This document shows positions 58,871-64,000 of a DNA stretch of 64,000 nucleotides, piece by piece. The notes under the pieces are model-generated. The model was not told the origin of the DNA, did no database searches, and saw nothing but the letters and a program-made list of their open reading frames with translations. This DNA comes from Paenibacillus silvestris (lineage in GTDB: Bacteria; Bacillota; Bacilli; Paenibacillales; NBRC-103111): the NCBI RefSeq assembly GCF_009882985.1, contig NZ_WTUZ01000022.1, positions 1,333,310 to 1,397,309 of the forward strand, read 5' to 3'. Both the position numbers and the translations under genes were made by a program. The stretch's first letter is position 1; the number at the start of each line of letters is the position of its first letter.

Positions 58871-59935
58871 TTATACGAGGTCTTTCAGCATAGATAGGAA
58901 GCGGTTCGCATAAAGTTGAGGCGAGAATTGTTCGCGAGCTCGTGTTATGGCTCTTGTTCGTATGAATTCTCGCAGCGAGAGATTGCAGACGAGATCGAAG
59001 GCTTCCGCTACGGCTCCATTCACATCTTGCTGAGCGAAAAGCTTTCCAGTCAAATTATGCGTTACAAAGCTGCGCACACCGTCCGAATCCGAAGTTACAA
59101 CGGGACACCGGCAGCTCATAGCTTCGAGGACAGCATATCCGAAGCCTTCCATAACGGAGGTTGAACAAAGGAAGCCGCCTGAGTCGCCTATCATGGAATA
59201 ATAATCCGCCATTTGATGATGGGGGACATTGGCAAAGCTTTCAATGCGCGAGTTAAGTTTAAGCTGTTCCACTCGGCTTTTAAATAATTCTTTTTCAGGA
59301 GAAATCTGATCATCTTCAAAAAGCCAAATTTTATAATCAGGAACGAGTCTCGTGAATTTGGTGACGATGTCCAGAAACATCTGCCAGTTTTTATTTGACT
59401 CAATACGACCAACCCACCCAATGATAGGAAGCGAAGAAAAACCGAGCGAACGATATGAGAAATTCTCAGTATCCAGACAATTATCAAAGCAATAATGTTT
59501 TTTTCCAGGATAGATTTCAGTGAATAATGACTTTAAGTGGGTTGTATTAGGGTATAGGAGTGCAGCGGCATGAGGTTCAATATAGATCTTGGCATCATGC
59601 AAAAAGGCTCGTGCAGCCGAATAACTTCCAAGCCCTTGAGCTTCATAGATGATCGGCCCTCTGTAGCCAAGACCTCTCAGCCGCTCTAGCATCAAGTAGT
59701 CGGAGGAAACCGTAATGCAATCGTATTGTTCGCGATCTAGAATCATACGAATCTCATCATCTTCATTGGTCACAAAAATGGTGCGACTATTCATTTGAAA
59801 ATTCTGCAATCCGCTGCCGTCTACTAGATATAATAGATGGCAGTCCACGCCATGAGGTTGAAGTGACTTACAACGCTCGCGATTGAGCGTTTCCATCCCG
59901 CCACTAGGCACAATATATATAAATAGGATTTTCAA
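58871..59935 (-). CDS. Glycosyltransferase family 4
   Basis: 354 residues, GT-B fold. The N-terminal domain starts with LFIYIVPSGGMETLNRE; the C-terminal domain has the donor-binding GT4 pattern GWVGRIESNKNWQMFLDI and the EX7E motif in EGFGYAVLEAMSCRCPVV. The nucleotide-sugar and acceptor are unknown. It stands alone rather than in a polysaccharide cluster. GTGAGG upstream of the ATG is somewhat distant. Related stand-alone enzymes modify teichoic acids, lipids or spore surfaces. Confidence 0.9.
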   Translation of the reverse strand: MKILFIYIVPSGGMETLNRERCKSLQPHGVDCHLLYLVDGSGLQNFQMNSRTIFVTNEDDEIRMILDREQYDCITVSSDYLMLERLRGLGYRGPIIYEAQGLGSYSAARAFLHDAKIYIEPHAAALLYPNTTHLKSLFTEIYPGKKHYCFDNCLDTENFSYRSLGFSSLPIIGWVGRIESNKNWQMFLDIVTKFTRLVPDYKIWLFEDDQISPEKELFKSRVEQLKLNSRIESFANVPHHQMADYYSMIGDSGGFLCSTSVMEGFGYAVLEAMSCRCPVVTSDSDGVRSFVTHNLTGKLFAQQDVNGAVAEAFDLVCNLSLREFIRTRAITRAREQFSPQLYANRFLSMLKDLV

Positions 59936-60051
59936 ACGTCTCGCCTCACTTCAGTATACGATAAATTAAGATATGCAATAGGCGTAATCTATGTATGTTC
60001 ATATGCCTACTATAAATGTAAAAATTAACCAAGTTTTAAGGGGGAGTGACC

Positions 60052-61410
60052 ATGAGTAATCCGAATGAAATTGAATCTGAATCTATCATTTACGGACTTC
60101 TCCGTAATCCCTACAGTGGCCGCTTTCTAACGGTTAGACCTTCCAGTGATGAGGGGTGGCGCCTGCCGACAATATCTGTTAAAAGACGAGATCTTCTACT
60201 TACCCCTGGTTTCGTAACTCAGGAGATGTCTCAACTCCTTGGACAGTACGTTATTGCCTACCGTTATGTTCGGATTCAACACAATAGTCAAAGCGGCAGG
60301 AAAGAAGCATTCTTTGAGTTGGAATGCCCGCAGTCCTCACTTGGTGCTGCCAATCTTCATGTACAATGGAGCGACTCAGAAGAATTGTTGAGTCTGCATT
60401 TGGAGCATAACGACATTCTCGTTGATTATTTATTAAAAGCAGAAAGTGAAGAAGTGCCAGAGTACCGTCAGCCTTGGGAGCGCAGTGGATGGTACACCAA
60501 AGCCACTTCATGGATCGAAGACTCTCTTCGAACGCTTGGCATCCAACTTATTGAACGTCCCGAGCAGGTAAAGTGGTGGAGCCTCTCCTGTGTGCTGCGG
60601 CTCTCTACCACTCACGGAATTATCTACTTTAAAACTAACGCCCATCAGCCTCTGTTTGCTCAAGAACCTACTTTTCTGACTTATATGGCTAAAATCCTTC
60701 CCGGAAGTGTGCCACAAATACTCGCTTCTGAGCTGACCGAAGGATGGATGCTTCTTGCAGATGCAGGCGATAAGCTAAGCAGTGATATACCTATGGAGCA
60801 AAAAGTGAATCTACTGCTGGCGTTCGGCGAAATTCAACTTAAGATGGTGTGCAGGACTACTGAGATACTGGAACTGGGATGCTCGGATCGAAAGCCTGAG
60901 AACTTACTACCCCTAGTCGAGCAGCTGTTCGAGGATGCGATTGTGGTGTCTAAGCTTACTAGGGATGAGCTCGAAGATCTTCGTCGACATCTGCCTACGA
61001 TTATGGATATGTGTAAGCAAATATCTAGCTATTCGGTACCTTCAACACTTGTACATGGTGATCTCCACATGGGGAATGTGGCAAGTGGCGGCGATGGGCT
61101 CCTTAAGTTTTTCGACTGGACAGATGCGTGCGTTGCCCATCCTTTCATGGATATGACCCTTATTTACCATGAGAAGGATCCTTCCGTTAGAGTTCTACTA
61201 CGTGATGCTTACCTAGAATTGTGGAAAGGCTACGAGACGATGGAACGACTGCAAGAGCTTTGGTCCCTATGCGAGGTCGTCCATACCATCTATCACACGG
61301 TAAGTTACCAATCGATACTGAAGCATACCGAGGTCAGATCTCGGGGCGAGTTGGGCGGCGTACCCGCTATTTATATGCGGAATTTGCTGCGGTATCTTAA
61401 CGAAGGTTAG
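60052..61410 (+). CDS. APH-family phosphotransferase with an N-terminal Nudix-like domain
   Basis: About 452 residues. The C-terminal 260 residues are an aminoglycoside/choline kinase-like domain: catalytic loop LVHGDLHMGN with His335 and Asp337, and the metal-binding FFDWTDA. The N-terminal 150 residues (SIIYGLLRNPYSGRFLTVRP, EGWRLPTISVKRRDLL) look like a Nudix fold with the catalytic Nudix box missing, so it may only bind a ligand. The ATG at 60052 has GGGGGAG 6 bases upstream. The nearest gene on the other strand is a glycosyltransferase. The substrate is unknown; resistance should not be assumed. Confidence 0.8.
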   Translation: MSNPNEIESESIIYGLLRNPYSGRFLTVRPSSDEGWRLPTISVKRRDLLLTPGFVTQEMSQLLGQYVIAYRYVRIQHNSQSGRKEAFFELECPQSSLGAANLHVQWSDSEELLSLHLEHNDILVDYLLKAESEEVPEYRQPWERSGWYTKATSWIEDSLRTLGIQLIERPEQVKWWSLSCVLRLSTTHGIIYFKTNAHQPLFAQEPTFLTYMAKILPGSVPQILASELTEGWMLLADAGDKLSSDIPMEQKVNLLLAFGEIQLKMVCRTTEILELGCSDRKPENLLPLVEQLFEDAIVVSKLTRDELEDLRRHLPTIMDMCKQISSYSVPSTLVHGDLHMGNVASGGDGLLKFFDWTDACVAHPFMDMTLIYHEKDPSVRVLLRDAYLELWKGYETMERLQELWSLCEVVHTIYHTVSYQSILKHTEVRSRGELGGVPAIYMRNLLRYLNEG

Positions 61411-61597
61411 AAAATCAAGAATTTCTTACTATCTCAAGGCTGTTAGGGGTTGGCTATCCGGGGGACTAATTGTGAACGGATATTGAACGTTGGTAAATTT
61501 TGAATACATACAGCAGAAACCGACAAAATTCTTGGATAATCTATTTTATGATAGGGTTGTAACTCTCACATCCTTCCATACAAAAGGAGCTTATCCA

Positions 61598-61843
61598 ATG
61601 CAGCAAATATCCGATTATCTGTTTATGGGTTCCTTAATTTTATTAATCGTAACACTACTTTTAAAAGGTGTAGGTTCAACTGGTTCCTCCAATGCTTTAG
61701 GGAATATAGATTTACAAATGCAACAAAACCACAAGAATGACTTGGATAAGCAAGATTCTATTTTTTCAAGGATATTTAAGTCGTACTTGATATGGACATC
61801 GATTGCTGGAGTAGTCTTATCAATTGTCATATCTAAAATGTAG
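61598..61843 (+). CDS. Small two-helix membrane protein
   Basis: About 81 residues. One hydrophobic helix near the N-terminus (FMGSLILLIVTLLL), a polar glutamine/asparagine-rich middle, and a second helix at the C-terminus (SYLIWTSIAGVVLSIVIS). AAAAGGAG lies 8 bases before the chosen ATG; the frame upstream is open but has no ribosome site. No family recognised. It is monocistronic with a terminator directly behind. Confidence 0.75.
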   Translation: MQQISDYLFMGSLILLIVTLLLKGVGSTGSSNALGNIDLQMQQNHKNDLDKQDSIFSRIFKSYLIWTSIAGVVLSIVISKM

Positions 61844-61858
61844 TAGGACGATAGCAGA

Positions 61859-61890
61859 GGAGACCTGATTTGCAGAGGCTCCTTTTTTTT
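61859..61890 (+). terminator. Intrinsic terminator after the small membrane protein
   Basis: GGAGACC and GGCTCC form a short stem with one bulge, followed by eight T residues. Confidence 0.75.
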
Positions 61891-61975
61891 GTTCGGCAAT
61901 ACCTCCTGATTTTCTATCTATGTTCTTATTATAGAATATGTTATTCTTAATGAAGAACAAAAAGGAGGTATAAGG

Positions 61976-63643
61976 GTGAAAAGTATTATAATGGGAAAAA
62001 GTTGCGTTTGTTTGCTGTTGCTATTGTCGATTTTTGGATTTTTAACCGTACAACCTACACAAGCTTCCACTAACAATATCACTGGTAGTAGCGTCACCAG
62101 TAACGTATATAGTTCATTGAACATGGAAGCGGATGAGGAGCGTCATGGAGTAATTACGGATGAAGCTGGTTCACCAGTTCCTGCATTGTCGATCACATTC
62201 GGACTGAACTCTCAGTATTATGGTATGGCAGTGACGGATTCAAATGGATATTTTATAGTACCCAGTTCGATAAATGAGTTCGTCGATACCTTTATGATTT
62301 TCACCATTAAGGGGATTACTATCGTGGTTCCAACGTATGGTGGGAACCCCAATTCATACAACTTTCAGTTGCCCTCGAAACTTGATCAAGCAGAAGGCAT
62401 CGTAACCCTTTCTGGAGGAGTCCCAGTGCCGGGAATTCATGTGGAAGTACATTACGGTACAAGATACACATTGAACACTGGAGTTACGGATCAAAATGGA
62501 AAATATTCCATTCCCTTTGTTAATTATGCGATGGAGAATTTCCCTGTTTACGTAACTTTAGGAGATATCGACCCTTTTTATACACAGCCTGTAAAAGATG
62601 GTTTTTTCTCTGTTTCTTCGCCATCTGGCAACATGGTTTGCGGATATGTGTGGCCTATGCAAGCAGATGCAACAGTAGAGCTTGTAGGTGTGGGAACTAC
62701 AAAATTAAACTATTTCGGACAGTTTGCATTTTATAACGTAAATCAAGGTAACAATACTTTAAAAATTATTCCGGATGCACAGTTTAAACCTGTACAGGTT
62801 GATCACGTTAATCCTGGGAGCTGTGTCAATGTTGAACTCTCCTTAAAAGATAATAACCCGCCCGTTGTTCAGGCTTTAGCGGATAGAGCCCCTGATGTAA
62901 ATGGTTGGTACAACCATGATGTAACGGTTTCATTTACGGCCACGGATGATGATGAATCACCAGTTCAATTCATTTCCAGCCCAATCGTCGTCTCCACGGA
63001 CGGAGCCAACCAATATATTTCAGGATATGCTACGGATACATTTGGATTAAGTGGCGAAGCTGGCATCACCATCAATATGGATAAATCCCCTCCATTTACG
63101 GCAGTCTCTTCGGGAACTCCAACGATTTCTAACAAGGATATAACGGTTAACCTAATTGCGAGTGATCTATATACAGGTGTTACTGAAACGGTGTATCGAA
63201 TCAACGAAGGCCCATGGCAAAAATACACAGGAACGATTACTTTTAGGAACAGCGGTACCAACAAATTGGATTACCGAAGCACAGACGGGGTGGGTAACAT
63301 CGAAATAATGAAGTCAACGACTTTCATTATTGATAAAGTGACGCCTATCACCATGTATCGCTTAGATCCCCTCACTGAAAAAGACCCAAAAGGAAATCCC
63401 TATATTAAGGGATTCATGCTCACGCTTCAGGCAGCGGATAATGGCGGTGGTTCTGGTGTGAAAGCAACGCAATATCGAATCAACGGTGGTCCTTGGATTC
63501 CGTATACAGGTCCTTTTACGATTTATGCAGGAACAACGCATTTAGTTGAATACTTCAGCACCGATCAAGCTGGAAATGCCGAGAGCCCAATGAATAAGAT
63601 GGATTTTGATAAAGGGATATTTACAGGTGCTGGTAAATTCTGA
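61976..63643 (+). CDS. Secreted protein with carboxypeptidase-regulatory-like and OmpL47-type repeats
   Basis: 555 residues. A signal peptide (VCLLLLLSIFGFLTVQPTQAS) is followed by two or three prealbumin-like repeats (GVITDEAGSPVPALSITFG, GIVTLSGGVPVPGIHVEV, each with a TDxNGxYxIP element), then Ig-like/OmpL47-type repeats marked by YRINEGPWQKYTGTITF and YRINGGPWIPYTGPFTIY with a following STDxxGN. All are extracellular beta domains without a catalytic site. It starts at a GTG behind AGGAGG. There is no cell-wall anchor. Only 40 bases separate it from the small peptide gene that follows, so the two may share a transcript. Confidence 0.85.
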   Translation: MKSIIMGKSCVCLLLLLSIFGFLTVQPTQASTNNITGSSVTSNVYSSLNMEADEERHGVITDEAGSPVPALSITFGLNSQYYGMAVTDSNGYFIVPSSINEFVDTFMIFTIKGITIVVPTYGGNPNSYNFQLPSKLDQAEGIVTLSGGVPVPGIHVEVHYGTRYTLNTGVTDQNGKYSIPFVNYAMENFPVYVTLGDIDPFYTQPVKDGFFSVSSPSGNMVCGYVWPMQADATVELVGVGTTKLNYFGQFAFYNVNQGNNTLKIIPDAQFKPVQVDHVNPGSCVNVELSLKDNNPPVVQALADRAPDVNGWYNHDVTVSFTATDDDESPVQFISSPIVVSTDGANQYISGYATDTFGLSGEAGITINMDKSPPFTAVSSGTPTISNKDITVNLIASDLYTGVTETVYRINEGPWQKYTGTITFRNSGTNKLDYRSTDGVGNIEIMKSTTFIIDKVTPITMYRLDPLTEKDPKGNPYIKGFMLTLQAADNGGGSGVKATQYRINGGPWIPYTGPFTIYAGTTHLVEYFSTDQAGNAESPMNKMDFDKGIFTGAGKF

Positions 63644-63683
63644 GGATAAGTTGATTTAACTTAAAATAAACGAGGTGGAAGCT

Positions 63684-63827
63684 ATGAATAATAAAGTGGA
63701 GCAGAAAAAAAGAGTTTGGGAGAAGCCCCAATTAGAAGTTGTATCTGTTCGAGAGACAGCCTATTGGGAATTTAGATGGAATGAGAAAACAGGCTTTTGG
63801 GAAAATGTATGGGTTAGTGAAAGTTAA
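63684..63827 (+). CDS. Candidate RiPP precursor with paeninodin-type lasso leader (47 residues)
   Basis: The gene has a GAGGTGGA ribosome site 4-6 bases before the ATG. The N-terminal part, VWEKPQLEVVSVRETA, has the spacing W-x2-P-x-L-E-V-x2-V-x2-T of Firmicutes lasso peptide leaders, with Thr25 as the expected -2 residue. Cleavage after Ala26 would give a 21-residue core starting YWEFRWNE, with Glu at position 8, the standard macrolactam ring acceptor, and Ser at the very end, like phosphorylated paeninodin. The core is rich in aromatic residues and contains WExxW twice. A Tyr at core position 1 is unusual. No protease, cyclase or kinase genes are in the window; an IS element begins about 50 bases downstream. 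Confidence 0.6.
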   Translation: MNNKVEQKKRVWEKPQLEVVSVRETAYWEFRWNEKTGFWENVWVSES

Positions 63828-63877
63828 GTTTATCGCGAAAAATTTGAATAGGAAACCGCTAGGCAGCCGGCACAGAA

Positions 63878-64000
63878 TGAAGTGACCCCTTAAAGTTAGA
63901 CAAATGTTTTATGCAACCTGTTGGGCATGAGCTCGGTACTGTACCGGGCTCATGCCTTTTAGTTTTGATTTGATACGTTTGTGATTGTAATAATCTATGT
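63878..64000. mobile_element. IS3-family (IS150-like) insertion sequence, one end only
   Basis: The element enters from the right edge. Its probable terminal sequence begins TGAAGTGACCCCTTAAAG near 63878, similar to the TGxACTGACCCC ends of IS150-group elements, and the transposase tail follows on the minus strand. The other end and the target duplication lie outside the window. Confidence 0.7.
63909..64000 (-). CDS. IS3-family transposase (orfB/InsK type), C-terminal end
   Basis: The last 30 codons read YYNHKRIKSKLKGMSPVQYR followed by AHAQQVA and a stop, the standard end of the rve integrase domain of IS150-type transposases. The remainder lies beyond the window's right edge. Confidence 0.88.
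   Translation of the reverse strand, partial: IDYYNHKRIKSKLKGMSPVQYRAHAQQVA

Noticed and set aside
60052..61410. Aminoglycoside resistance gene
   Set aside because: Only the general APH fold is seen; the N-terminal domain and chromosomal context give no support for an antibiotic substrate.
1..64000. tRNA, rRNA and known riboswitch sequences
   Set aside because: None was recognised on reading either strand; a covariance search would be needed to exclude weak cases.

Overview
The window looks like a chromosomal segment of a Paenibacillus-type soil Firmicute. The evidence is a moderate GC content, strong AGGAGG-type ribosome binding sites with frequent GTG and TTG starts, two YesM/YesN-type two-component systems beside carbohydrate-type ABC transporters, a huge SLH-anchored multidomain exoprotein, a GH81 glucanase with five discoidin-like domains, and a paeninodin-like lasso peptide leader. 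No genome comparison was possible, so the genus is an inference.

Layout. 1-4512: the distal part of a peptide/nickel-type ABC operon (binding protein, two permeases, two ATPases). 4549-6648: a small hypothetical gene and a tandem pair of paralogous GNAT acetyltransferases. 7083-13388: a probable electrophile/aldehyde defence neighbourhood with a DJ-1/PfpI protein, an iron-type alcohol dehydrogenase, a GNAT, two convergent LysR regulators and an old yellow enzyme (namA). 13579-20754: a mannitol PTS operon, mtlA-mtlR-mtlF-mtlD, followed by its own ptsI and ptsH. 20755-21447: a gene-free stretch with a four-box palindromic repeat. 21448-36787: a YesM/YesN pair, a ferric/organophosphate-type ABC transporter, a second membrane-anchored binding protein and a 2223-residue S-layer-type protein containing a glycerophosphodiester phosphodiesterase domain; these plausibly form one nutrient-scavenging system. 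36788-37587: a repeat cluster with a second copy of the four-box element. 37588-39771: gene fragments, a BsuPI-domain protein and a divergent protein kinase. 39910-44472: secreted GH81 beta-1,3-glucanase. 44519-51789: a secreted hypothetical protein, a Nudix hydrolase, an MFS pump with a divergent LysR, a HEAT-repeat protein, a TVP38-family membrane protein, and a PadR regulator with an alpha/beta hydrolase. 52042-58869: an LplB/YtcP/LplA-type ABC transporter with a second YesN/YesM pair. 58871-64000: a glycosyltransferase, an APH-fold kinase with an odd N-terminal domain, a small membrane protein, a secreted Ig-like protein, a 47-residue RiPP precursor candidate and the end of an IS3-family element.

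The most interesting points are the candidate lasso (or other RiPP) precursor at 63684-63827, cut off from any maturation genes by an insertion sequence; the two copies of a repeat element with boxes at +0, +50, +125 and +175; the S-layer phosphodiesterase/transporter locus; and a 63-bp LysR-type operator module found at two places.
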